Assembly: GCA_936440205.1 (NCBI GenBank)
Contig: OW387134.1
Location: 66,057,427 to 66,121,426 of the forward strand
Direction of reading: 5' to 3'
Source of the DNA: Lepidonotus clava
Lineage: Eukaryota; Annelida; Polychaeta; Phyllodocida; Polynoidae
DNA: 64,000 nt
Below are positions 35,101-45,540 of this stretch, in pieces. The stretch's first letter is position 1; every line of letters begins with the position of its first letter. A program made the translations under genes and the position numbers. The notes under the pieces are model-generated. The model saw only the letters and a program-made list of their open reading frames with translations, was not told the DNA's origin and did no database searches.

Positions 35101-38100
35101 GTGGTGGAGCCTGGGGAGCCGTGTGACTGTGGCTGGGAGGATGAGCGACAATGACTGCTTCTAACCTTATGCTTTATTTACCTATGCATTTTTACCCTGT
35201 ACTAACTTAATCCTCTCCGCCCCCTCAGCTCTTACAACGGCCGTCTGCGGCAGAGGTGGTGGTGCCTTTGGCGGAGTGTGACTGTGGTAGGGAGGATCAG
35301 TGTCATAATGATTGCCACTGCCCTTGTACTTTATTTAACTGTGCATCTTTACCCTGTACTAACCTATTCCTCCCCACCCCCTCAGCTCCAACGACGGCCA
35401 TCTGTAGCAACGAGGTGGTGGAGCCTGGGGAGGAGTGTGACTGCGGCTGGGAGGATGAGCGACAATGACTGCTTCTAACCTTACGCTTTATTTACCTATG
35501 CATTTTTACCCTGTACTAACTTAATCCTCTCTGCCTCCTCAGCTCTGACGACAGCCGTCTGCGGCAGAGGTGGTGGTGCCTTTGGCGGAGTGTGACTGTG
35601 GCTGGGAGGACGAGTGTCATAATGACTGCCACTACCCTTGTACTTTATTTAACTGTGCATCTTTACCCTGTACTAACCTATTCCTCCCCACCCCCTCAGC
35701 TCCAACAACGGCCATCTGTGGCAACGAGGTGATTGAGCCTGGGGAGGAGTGTGACGGTGTCACAATGACTGCTTTTAACCTTACGCTTTATCTAACTGTG
35801 CATCTTCACTGTATATTAACCCATTCCTCTCCGCCCCCTCAGCTCCAACGACGGCCATCTGTGGCAACGAGGTGGTGGAGCCTGGGGAGGAGTGTGACTG
35901 CGGCTGGAAGGACGACTGTAAAGATAGGTGCTGCTACCCACAGACCATGGACGAGCACAACAGCTACCACAAACCCTGCACGCGCCGGCCAAACGCAGTC
36001 TGCAGGTAAACAGGAAACTAATGAACCATATACACTGGAATGAATTTGCCATTTTTTCACCAATTTAGATTCTGGCAAAATTGGCCAATTCTAGCACTGA
36101 TCAGTCAGTCATTTTAGGGGAGGTTCAGCCCCATACCCACCACAACGGTGTGTTAATATGCTGCATTGAAATGTATATATGTTTGATCTGAATCTATATG
36201 AAAATCGGCAGATCGTTTGAGTAGAATTGGATGAATACAGCACCACATGGTGAACAATTTCCTAGTAGGTTTAGTATAACATTTAATTTTGCATTTTACT
36301 TTAAATGTATTAATGAAAAGGGGTTTAGCCTATCAAATCAATGAACATGTTGCATGCTATAAACGCAAAAGACCATAAAACAATGCTCTATAGCCTTAGA
36401 AGTTCTGGTTATTTATAACACTAGATTTATGCATTTATTTTTTTCAAATGCACAAGAAACCCAGAAGTATTACTACTAAGTATCAACAAAGGTGACAAAA
36501 GCGTTCTAATTCAGAAAGTCAATAAAGTGAAACTGAGGAATGAAATATCGTTATTTCATAGATGCAATCATCAAAACGGACAGAATTGTCAAGACCTTGT
36601 TCTCACCGTGATATGACCATACATGTCGATACACTGTAAAACCCCAATAAGCAACTAACTAACTCTGTTTTTCCTCCCACAGCCCGAGTGAGGGCCCCTG
36701 CTGCACGGAGTACTGTCAGGTCATCAAACCACGCATGAACACCACCTGCAAGGAGGCATCCTTCTGCAAGAGCGCTGCCTACTGCGAATATCCTTTACTA
36801 AATCAACCCTGATAATAAAGACTGGGGTTTCTTTATTTTGCAATTTGTTTTATAAAATTATATCTATTCATTTGTTCCTCAAGCATTTGGCATTGTTTCC
36901 AAAGGCCTATGTTCCCGATCCCGATTTTGCTGCCAATTTTAGAAATTGACAGGGGAAATATTAAGGTATAGAAATAGTAACATATCATTTTAAAAAGTTG
37001 TATAGATGTTTTAGTATAGAATGTACGTTTCCTAGCACAAGTTCTGAAAAAAACCCAAACGAATATAAAATCGTTTGCATTAGTTTGTTTGTGTGTTGTA
37101 TATCGACAGAAGGATATAGAGATGGGAAAATATGGAGTGGGCAGTCCCTTATGATTAGTCAGCTAGATATAAACTCTTAGGATCGATCCAGTCTAACAAA
37201 ATATCTTTGATTAATTGTAACAATTGTTTTACCATTCTCACTGACTACAAACATTCACAACAAACTTCCAGCGTGTGAACCACCAGAACTGACGATCTGA
37301 CATATCACAGGCATTTTCATTAAGGCGTCAATTAATCAATCCATTCTCAATTATCACCTACCCACTCCTGGTTTGTCAGGCCCCTCTTTTTGTCGAGTTT
37401 TGTGTAAGTTTGCCTCCTTGACTGGGGCCACTGGCAGCGGGCCGGGCTGTCCGCCCCAACGGCAGAAGGAGGATAAGACGCTGTGCGACGAGGCGTCAGT
37501 CTGCTACCAAGGCGTAAGTCTCCCACCTTCTTACTTTTTTTTTTTTTTTTAAATAATCTTTATCCAGGCCTAAAAGGAGACAGTTATCAGTAGTTTTTTT
37601 AAAAAAACAAAACTGGTTTTCATAACCCGCCTGATTACAATATTGCGGCTAATATACCACATGAATTGTATTTCTATACCAATATCAAGATACTCTTATT
37701 CAATAAGAATGATAAAGAGAATCCGTTGTGAAAATAAAAAAAAATCATTAAAATATATTTATACATGATTGATAATCCTTACGGATTTACAAACCGTTAG
37801 TATAATACCAAGTTTTAAAATCAAAAGGAAATGTGTAAACAGCTCCTGTAGTACAATAATTCATATGATTAAAAGTTCTCGTCAAAGTGACATAAAAGTA
37901 AAGTTAAGTTATTGCACCTTAATCAATATATTATTGTTGTTAAGAAGAGATGTGGAGGCATTTTACAAATATAATCAAACATTCAGTATTCTAGGTTATT
38001 GGACATATAATAGTCTTTTCATGAATACCCAGTCTAAAACATTATATCATACATTGTGTGTGAGGTGTTGGTTCACTCGGATTTTTTCATTAAAACTCCA

Positions 38101-41100
38101 CAAAACCAATTGGGCCAACCAGACACCCAAAAGTAGAGTGAAAAAATTAATAAATATTATATCATACATTACACAAGGGCGGATCCAGAAACTTTCAAAA
38201 GGGGGGCGTGCCCTAATTTAAAATTTCCCAGTGGACACAATTTAACAATAAATAATCAATATTTGACTGAAAATGGGGGGGGGGGGGGGGGAGGGCACCC
38301 GCCCCCTGAGCACCCATCTAAATCTACCACTGATTACATTCTATTAAGTGTAAACTGTTACCAACGTGCTTATGGCAACACTGACTTTGAATGCCCAAGC
38401 ATTGATTATCATGATATAATATAACTAGAGAAAAGGAAAATTGTTTGGCCAATGGTTAAGGTTGAAGACCTAATAATTATTGGCTCATACATATCTAACA
38501 CATATCATTTCATTACATATCAAATCTCAATCATAAATCAATCTTTGTACATCAGTATTATCTTAAAACGTGTACATTCAAGTAGTTATAGATAAATAAA
38601 GATATTCAGGTCACATATTTGCACATTCACTGAACTGTCTGGAATATAAGATATGATTTATTTATAAGTTAATCAATGATTTTCCTATTTCAAATTTACA
38701 TGTAGTTATTCCCCTATCCTTTTCTCTGCTGACTCAGGAATGCACAGGGTCCATCTGCATGGTCTACTCGCTCGAGTCTTGTCAGTGTCAGGGGGACAAC
38801 TCAAACGACTTCAGCCACCCCGACCTGTGCAGGGTCTGCTGCAAGTATCCTGGTGATGGCTTGTGTCTGTGAGTACAACCGACAATATTATAAACTAAGA
38901 TATGTAACTACCACCACCCCGACCTGTGTAGGGTCTGCTGCAAGTATCCTGGTGATGGCCTGTGTCTGTGAGTACAACCGACAATTTTATAAACTAAGAT
39001 ATGTAACTACCACCACCCCGACCTGTGTAGGGTCTGCTGCAAGTATCCTGGTGATGGCCTGTGTCTGTGAGTATAACCGACAATATTATAAACTAAGATA
39101 TGTAACTACCACCACCCCGACCTGTGTCAGGTCTGCTGCAAGTATCCTGGTGATGGCCTGTGTCTGTGAGTACAACCGACAATATTATAAACTAAGATAT
39201 GTAACTACCACCACCCCAACCTGTGTAGGGTCTGCTGCAAGCATCCTGGTGATGGCCTGTGTCTGTGAGTACAACCAACAACATTATAAACTAAGATATG
39301 TAACTACCACCACCCCGACCTGTGTCAGGTCTGCTGCAAGTATCCTGGTGATGGCCTGTGTCTGTGAGTACAACCGACAATATTATAAACTAAGATATGT
39401 AACTACCACCACCCCAACCTGTGTAGGGTCTGCTGCAAGCATCCTGGTGATGGCCTGTGTCTGTGAGTACAACCAACAACATTATAAACTAAGATATGTA
39501 ACTACCACCACCCCGACCTGTGTCAGGTCTGTTGCAAGTATCCTGGTGATGGTCTGTGTCTGTGAGTACAACCCACAATATTATAAACTAAGATATGTAA
39601 CTACCACCACCCCAACCTGTGTCAGATCTGCTGCAAGCATCCTGGTGATGGCCTGTGTCTGTGAGTACAACCAACAACATTATAAACTACGATATGTAAC
39701 TACCACCACCCCCACCTGTGTCAGGTCTGCTGCAAGTATCCTGGTGATGGGCTGTGTCTGTGAGTACAACCAACAATATTATACACTAAGATATTTAACT
39801 ACCACCACCCCGACCTGTGTAAGATCTGCTGCAAGCTGCACGGAGACAGCCAGTTCTGGCTGTGTGATCAACGACTGGCTTGGCAGTTAGGTAGAAGTGA
39901 AAAAGGTTTAACTCGGAGTCTCGAGTATACAACGCAAAAAAATTAATTCAATCTGCCTTTTTTGGTAGTGAATAAAACTGTTGTGATTATGTGATTATGA
40001 TGTTGATTAATTGTTTTTTCCTTTGTAATATACCTAATGAGAACTTACTTTTGGCAGCCGATATCGCACTTTCGGCGGCTGATATCGCACTTTTGCCAGC
40101 CAAAATCCCGCTGAAAGTACAAGCTGTCAGTATAAAACTTTTCCGTGGGGAGGGTCAGTATCGGCAGTGCGCACTTTCAGTATATGGGATACGGCCTTTA
40201 ACAATAGTTCTTCATTTCTTAACAATATGACGTTAACATTGGCCCATTTCTATGAGCCTTGTTTTTTTTTATCTATTTCTTGAAAATCGGCTTTCCTCTC
40301 CCTTACAGGCCAACGGCTGAGTGGAGCATAGCGGACATGATGGCCAAACCGGGCACGCCCTGCAACAACTACCGAGGGTACTGTGATGACTTCAGGAAGT
40401 GTAAAGAGGTAGTGTCGATAGACATCCTTTTAAGAGCTTGATAATCGCCCAATTAAGTCCAAGGAAAAGGGGAAGGGATCCACTGAGCGTTTATACATTT
40501 CGAGTGCTTTCAATTCTTAGCTCATAGACACTGGTCAGGCAGAGATAATATTATTATTATTGCAATGCAGTTGATTAATATGAATAACCAACAAGGAAGG
40601 CGGTGCAAGGTTGGTTATCAACCCGAGGTATGTCAGGGATATCAGCTTGAGGGCAGGGCTCACAGGGCCGCCCAAACACCCACAAAGAGCCTTCTTCCAA
40701 GTTGGTTATGGATTTATCACACCCTGACAATGTCAACTTCAAAGTCCAATTTTAAAGCTTAGACTATAGCTAAACAAGCAGAACTGTTTTCTACTTCCAG
40801 AACTGCCGTTTTATATCACACTGCAGAATAATATTACTTTGGTTATCAACCTGCCTGTGTCATTGAAGCATTAAACTCTCAACTAATGAACCTATATTAC
40901 CCTAGGGTATGATAATTGATGTTGTTTCGGCACAATATAATAAAGCTCTTAACTACTGAACCTATATCACCCTATGGTATGTTAGTTGAAATTATTGTTT
41001 CGGCTCAATATCATAAATCTCTCAACTACTGAACCTTTAACACCCTAGGGTGTGATAATTGAAATTATTGTTTAGGCTCGATATTATAAGTCCTTTTCTC

Positions 41101-44100
41101 TAGCTTGTCTAGTTAAGGGTATATCAAATTATTATAGAAGTACACAATTCTCACAAGATCAGAAACATTCCATAGTACCATCACGCTGTAGGAACCCCTT
41201 CCCCTACCTTACCTCTTCAGGAAACACAATTCCAACCAAAGCATGGCACTTATTATCAGCCTTATAGTTAACGGAATTGCATCTACTTATTCTCAGTTTA
41301 TGGGCTCATTAAATCGAATACTAACTTGTGACAATTTGATAACCTTTCTGTCTATGTACCGTAAGAAACCAACCTATTAGTATAAATCTTGTAAAACGTT
41401 GGAAGCAGCTATAGCATATTATATAACACCAAATCACTTTAAAACTAAATATCCCCTCAGGAAACCTGAGTTGTTTTAATAAGAGTCTTGTAAAGGTTAT
41501 CAGGCGGTCAGCATCTACTTACATACATAATCTACATTCGGCTTTTATTCAATAACTTTAATAACTGACCCCGGCCAGCTTGCGACATAACAGAAATGTT
41601 CTGCGACCATACTTTTTTTTTAGTCAGTTTGTTACTTACTAAGATGGCAAGTAACAATTACGTTGTTGATGGTGAGGTTAAACCTCACCTAATCAGAATG
41701 TTATCATAACATTATATTTGGTGAGGTTAGGAAGAAACCAAAACAGAATGTTATAAAAACCTTCTGTTTGGCTTGAAGAACATAACCATGCAGAAAGTTG
41801 TAATAACATCATCGTGCAATGTCACGGCAGTATGTTGCAGCAATGTTATTGGGAGTCATCAAAAGAACATAACAAGAAACAAATACAGGTTTGCATTCCA
41901 TAAAGATTTGCGATAATTATCGCGGATCAGAGCACTTCCATAAAATGCAAAGAATTATCGCCAAGGCATCACAGCAGTGTCATGGCGATAATTTTGAAAA
42001 TATTGCGGATTTAAAAATATATATTTTCACGAAGATATAATATATCAAAATATATGTATGTGATCAAGGAAGAATGCTATATAGTTTAAGTTTGATTAGA
42101 ATAAAAATTGAATGAAAAACAAATCAATAAAGTTATAATTATGGCGATAACAATTTTTGGTATCGCATCGTTTCTTACACAGGATTATCGCGAGATTTTT
42201 ATGGAATGCCCCCCAGAACCAACGAGAATGTTGCTGCAGCGTTATAACAATGTCGCATCCTCGGCTGAGACTTGCATCCCCAGCTAAGGATATGACATTC
42301 TAATAACGTTCTAGCAACGTTCTGGATTGGTTCCTGTTACGTTTCACTGTTTATGAGGCTGATATTTCATAAGAACGTCACAATAACTTTCTGTTCAGGT
42401 GTGGTTGAGACCTCACTTAATGAGGATGTCACCATAACATTCTGTTTAGGTTAGGGTCACGCCTAACCTAATAAGATAGTCACAGTTACATTCTGTTTAG
42501 GTAAGGTTAAGACCTGATGTAATCAGAACATCACAATAACATTTTATTCAGGTGAAGTTGGGACCTCCCCTATTCATGAGGTCACAACAATGTTCTGTTT
42601 AAGTGAGGTCTGGACCTCACTTAATCAGAATGTTACAATGACGTTCTATTTTGATTTTAACTTGACCTAACCTCACCAAAACGTTATGAGTACAGACTGT
42701 TTTGCTTAGGTCTCAACCTCCCAGAAAAATAATGTAACAATTACGTGACAATTTAGTAAGTAACAGACAAACCAAAAAAGTATGGTTACATAACGTGATC
42801 ATTACATCGCACCTTGGCTGGGTCCCGCCTGTATTATGTACCCATGTGTGGTCGCCTGTTACTAATCCCTTTACAACCCGTCCCCTCAGGTGGACCCTGA
42901 GGGGCCCCTTTCCGTCTTAAAGAAGCTGCTCTTTAGTACTGAGGGATTGGGAGTCATCAGAGAATGGATCATCAACAACTGGTACATCCTGCTGAGTGCA
43001 CTGCTCGGCCTGGTCATCATCCTCGTGAGTATACCCCTTAGGAGGGTCCTGCTGTGAAGTGTATCACAGGAACCGGAAATAGATGAGGTTTATAATTAAC
43101 CGGAACTAGTTTGGAAGAAGCTCCATTATACTAAGCATTCGATAATAATTGCAATGCAATTAATTTAGAAAATGATAGTTGACGCGAATTACGATTGATA
43201 TGTGGGTTATAGGGATTGATTTCAAAGGATCAATGTACAATCTGATAATTTTAAACATGTTGAAGCGTGGTTAATGAAGAATTATTTGCTGGAAAATTAA
43301 TGTAATGAAAAGTATCACTGTTAATAGTATTTGAAGGGGATAAGATTTAGATTTTAACTTTTTATAAACAAGACTGTATTATTTCTAATAATAGAAATAA
43401 TAGAGTCATACAATACACACACATATATATGTGTGTATTGCAAGTTTAATATCCTTATTGGCTGTATGATCAAGATGGTGTATTTACGTATCTTAAGCTT
43501 CTTACTTGTACATTCAGTTCATTAAATACTTTATGCACAGCCTATAAACTCTGCCCTACTGCATATGGTAATGTAACATCATCACTAACATATATGTAAA
43601 TAACACTTATAACAATGCATATCCTTGCAAGAGAAATACCCATGTAACACAAGTTTATAATCTAGTTCTAGTAATCACTTATCTAACTTATAGCTTAAGC
43701 TAATTTAACCGATAACATTAATGTTATTCTTTGTGGAAGCTAGAACCGTTATAAAATGCCACTTTCTTCTTGCAGGCGTTGTGTGTGAGGTTTTGCCGAC
43801 CCAAAAAGAAAAAGGTGAAAAAGACACCGGTGATCCCGATCAAACCGCCGACCCCCGTTAACACGGGTACCAACATACTGCCCGGGGTCACCATGGCCAA
43901 CGCGCATGCGCAAACCACGACTTCTCACGGGCCCTTACAGCCCTGGAAAAAGCGGAACACCCGCAAGACGGCGCAGTCGCCCACCTCCTCCCAGCCGTCG
44001 ACTTTAACCCCCTCTGGCGGCGGCGGGAGTTACTCCAACCCCTACCACCAGTCGTCGACGTGCACTTCCGGTAGTTTAGGCGGGTTTCGGTCCGTCAACC

Positions 44101-44465
44101 CGTCGTCCTACGCCTCGGCCTACTCCTCCCACAACACCGGCTACAACTACCCCTCCGCTACCAGTTACAACGCGCGCCACCTGCCGGATCTGCTGGTTCC
44201 CTCGGCGCCGCCTCCCCGCCCGACCAGCGGACCCAAGTTTCCGGTGGGGAGCAGTTCTCTGACTAACTCGACCCACACGGCCTCCCCCGGACCAAACTAC
44301 CACAACTACCTGCGCTACTCCAGCGAGGCCATGGCGGCGTCCTCCAGTCCCTACCCGAACTACTCCTTCTACCCGACCACGGCCACGCCCGCGCATGCGC
44401 AGCAGACGCCGGCGTCCCTATTGCTAGGGACGCCGCACCGGAAGTCGCAGGAGGGCTGGGTATGA
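32142..44465 (+). CDS. ADAM10: ADAM10/Kuzbanian-like transmembrane metalloproteinase, 3' eight coding exons
   Basis: ADAM10 proteases shed membrane proteins such as Notch at the cell surface. Eight exons join in frame (1581 nt, 526 residues plus stop): 32142-32316, 35843-36005, 36683-36787, 37432-37513, 38738-38868, 40309-40408, 42890-43024, 43776-44465. The first opens HDPETVECSPGG, the residues after the HExxH zinc site, then NYIMFARATSGDKPNNNKFS, an ADAM10 hallmark. Next come the disintegrin part (AICGNEVVEPGEECDCG), GPCCTEYC, the cysteine-rich region (ECTGSICMVYSLESCQC; KPGTPCNNYRGYCDDFRKC), VDPEGPLSVLKKLLF, a transmembrane helix (WYILLSALLGLVIIL, continuing into the last exon), the basic stop-transfer RPKKKKVKK, PxxP motifs and a long Ser/Pro/Tyr-rich tail. 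The pro-domain and the HExxH exon were not found upstream in the window. ADAM17 is excluded by the membrane-proximal sequence; a kuz versus kul paralogue choice cannot be made here. Confidence 0.95.
32271..33172 (+). repeat. Tandem array of exon end + donor + MITE piece, ~226-230 bp
   Basis: The last ~46 nt of the ADAM10 exon with its GTGAGC donor recur at 32501, 32727 and 32957. Each copy is followed by an AGCC-type MITE interior (ACATACCATTAGAAAGGATT ... AATACAGGCT). The original exon reads ATGGCTACAGTG and the copies read CAGGCTACAGTG, so the join lies at a shared GGCTACAGTG. The copies have no clear upstream acceptor apart from the AG in AATACAG. Confidence 0.9.
33185..33318. mobile_element. 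CAGC foldback MITE, right half
   Basis: TTAGGTCTCACCCTTCCAGA ... ATGTCGCACCTTGGCTGG is nearly the same as 42700-42829, including TAAGTAACA.ACAAACCAAAA. Confidence 0.7.
33319..34057. other. ADAM10 intron, no further feature
   Basis: AT-rich intron sequence. Frames at 33476 and 33880 have no coding support. Confidence 0.5.
34058..35842 (+). repeat. Tandem copies of the disintegrin exon 5' half with acceptor
   Basis: An intron end (CTAACCTATTCCTC...CCCCCTCAG) plus the start of the disintegrin exon is repeated with exon starts at 34058 (degenerate), 34913, 35072, 35229, 35386, 35543 and 35700, before the complete exon at 35843. Spacing is 157-159 bp, with 143 bp for the last. Copies alternate between GNEVVEPGEECDCGWEDERQ and VVPLAECDCGREDQCHNDC types, suggesting a 314-bp higher-order unit. 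None of the upstream copies keeps the exon's 3' half or a donor. Confidence 0.92.
34169..34886. mobile_element. 718-bp TIR element, TA target (Tc1/mariner-like size class unknown)
   Basis: GATCTACCAGGCAAGAAACA at 34171-34190 is the exact inverse of 34865-34884. TA at 34167-34168 and 34887-34888 flank it, and the surrounding tandem-repeat copy reads through when the element is removed. No transposase frame inside, so it is non-autonomous. Confidence 0.82.
36127..36280. mobile_element. Decayed AGCC-family MITE
   Basis: Begins AGCCCCATACCCACCACAAC and ends TTTCCTAGTAGGT. Inverted ends are recognisable but eroded. Confidence 0.5.
36548..36664 (+). mobile_element. SINE 3' end just upstream of an ADAM10 exon
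   Basis: ATAGATGCAATCATCAAAAC, TTCTCACCGTGATATGACC and CTGTAAAACCCCAATAA match the 13771 SINE. The AACTAACTAACTC tail stops about 18 bp before the acceptor AG at 36681-36682. Confidence 0.8.
36788..37431 (+). other. U12-type AT-AC intron of ADAM10
   Basis: Exon 36683-36787 ends TACTGCGA and the intron begins ATATCCTTT, the exact U12 5' splice consensus; no usable GT is nearby. A perfect U12 branch site TCCTTGAC is at 37415-37422, and AC at 37430-37431 lies 10 nt after the branch A. Joining gives AAYCDGSGPGCPPQ in frame. An AG at 37436-37437 would also be in frame, dropping two residues. Confidence 0.88.
38175..38335. mobile_element. hAT-like MITE with G run
   Basis: Ends CAAGGGCGGATCCAGAAAC and AAATCTACCACTG are inverted, flanked by ATTACA on both sides. 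A G run occupies 38276-38291. It overlaps the end of a 150-aa AT-rich frame (37769-38221) that I do not accept as a gene. Confidence 0.7.
38819..39835 (+). repeat. 99-bp tandem repeat carrying an exon end and donor
   Basis: Ten units, period exactly 99 bp from 38851 (38950, 39049, ...). Each repeats CACCCCGACCTGTG, GGTCTGCTGCAAG, TCCTGGTGATGGC and the donor TGTCT|GTGAGTAC. The first unit is the real exon end (38868). Because 99 is divisible by three, a chance 345-aa frame crosses the array out of the ADAM10 frame. Confidence 0.93.
40040..40198. mobile_element. AGGCC MITE, right part
   Basis: Repeated GCCGATATCGCACTTTCGGC blocks and the right end TATATGGGATACGGCCT followed by TTAA match the type complete at 31765. 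It lies 110 bp before an ADAM10 exon. Confidence 0.7.
40442..41572. other. ADAM10 intron; short triplicated AT block
   Basis: Around 40870-41090 a ~65-70 bp block (CTCAACTACTGAACCT, CACCCTAGGGTATGATAATTG, TTGTTTCGGCTCAATAT) occurs three times with changes. Nothing else recognised. Confidence 0.6.
41573..42275. mobile_element. CAGC foldback MITE with a nested element
   Basis: The left end CCAGCTTGCGACATAACAG and right end ATGTCGCATCCTCGGCTG are inverted. It carries the AACCTCACC / GGTGAGGTT arms. The middle is occupied by the element at 41893-42209. Confidence 0.75.
41893..42209. mobile_element. GCATTCCATAAA MITE nested in the foldback
   Basis: GCATTCCATAAAGATTTGCG at the left and TCGCGAGATTTTTATGGAATGC at the right are inverted. 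Internal GCGATAATTATCGC and GGCGATAA blocks are palindromic. Confidence 0.75.
42286..42829. mobile_element. CAGC foldback MITE, long form
   Basis: Left CAGCTAAGGATATGACATTC and right CATCGCACCTTGGCTG are inverted ends. The middle consists of about six short repeats of GACCTCACTTAATCAGAATG-like / ATAACATTCTGTTTAGGT. It ends 60 bp before an ADAM10 exon. Confidence 0.75.
43025..43775. other. Last ADAM10 intron
   Basis: GTGAGT donor and CTTCTTGCAG acceptor. AT-rich, with a small ACACACATATATATGTGTGT palindrome near 43417. Confidence 0.8.
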
Positions 44466-45540
44466 GGTCGGCTATTGCCCGGCTGCAGACTCGGTCAGCG
44501 GCGGGGATGAGCGACTACTTCCGGGGGCAGGTCACGGCCACGGCCACCAGGGGGAACCACTTCCGGGTCAGCGGGTCACGACCTTGACGGCGGGCGCGGC
44601 GAGAGGTCAATGTCACGGGGAAGGTCATTGCTATAAAGCCTCCTCAAGACGACGTCGGAGAGACTGGCGGCGGGAGAAAGGTGTACTCTGATTGGTTGAA
44701 CGTGACGTAACGCCTATAGGCCTATAGGGTCAGTTGGACCAATGAGTGGTGATTTAACGATGACGAATTAGTGAAGGACAAGCTCATCCCTAGCTCTGCC
44801 CTATGGCGTCCTGGGCAATATTCCCCAAAAACAGAAAAACAAAAATCGACGTAAAAGGATAAGTTATTATGTATAATAATGTATACTTATTTACAGGCGA
44901 GCCGGTACTAACCAGTATATGCAATTTTTCTAAGCCATTTGCTACCAGAGTGGGTGTTTCCCATACTCACAATTCGGTGTGCTACTTACTGTACAAGGAG
45001 ACGATTCTGTCGTACTTCCCGCACCATGTGCTATATATACTCGGCATCTGTACTGACTCGGAGGACATACGATGTGTATATTATCACCCGGAGGCTATTT
45101 TTGTAGCAGGCACGGTTGGCCTCCCAGTATACCATGTATACGGATGGGCCTGATTCAGTGTATTGGTTCTGTATGTACAGAATCCTATATGTGTCTACTA
45201 CCTAAAGACTATCCATTTCATCATTCCTACATATGCTACTAATCATAAAAAGGTGCCATTTCAGGCGCTTGTCATAGTAAATGTGTAATTGAATGTATCA
45301 CTATCGGAGAGCTACTAGTAACCTTGTAATGATATGATAAATGTAGTTGTACCTTTCATTTCTGTTTCGACCAAACATATAACACTTATAATTGAAAAAC
45401 ATAGACTGATGCTTTGTCAGAAAAAAAACTTATTGAGACACCTAACAAGAAATACAATAATCTGTCTAAAGAGAGAGGCTATCAAATTTTGACTACCTTC
45501 TCATATATAAATAATAATAAAAAATGTTCTAGAGAGGCAA
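44466..45540 (+). other. Presumed ADAM10 3' UTR
   Basis: Sequence after the stop (44463-44465). The first AATAAA on this strand is at 45516-45521 and is a candidate poly(A) signal; later ones exist (48066, 48445), so the end is uncertain. 44685-44745 holds inverted CCAAT (ATTGG), TGACGTAA and CCAAT, which is odd for a UTR. The 94-aa frame at 44869 has no support. Confidence 0.4.
44542..44557 (+). promoter_or_regulatory. CTCF-like motif
   Basis: GGCCACCAGGGGGAAC, in the presumed ADAM10 3' UTR. Motif match only. Confidence 0.3.

Noticed and set aside
34942-36043. Open frames of 66-157 aa taken as separate cysteine-rich genes
   Set aside because: They are duplicated pieces of one disintegrin exon with intervening intron sequence, without donors or starts of their own.
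37769-38221. 150-aa frame in an ADAM10 intron
   Set aside because: AT-driven Ile/Lys/Ser content, no domain, and it ends inside a MITE.
38853-39890. 345-aa repetitive open frame
   Set aside because: It is the 99-bp array read out of the ADAM10 frame; the length arises because 99 is a multiple of three and no unit holds a stop in that phase.
44076-44396. Minus-strand Gly/Arg/Val frame of 106 aa
   Set aside because: Shadow of the GC-rich last ADAM10 exon.
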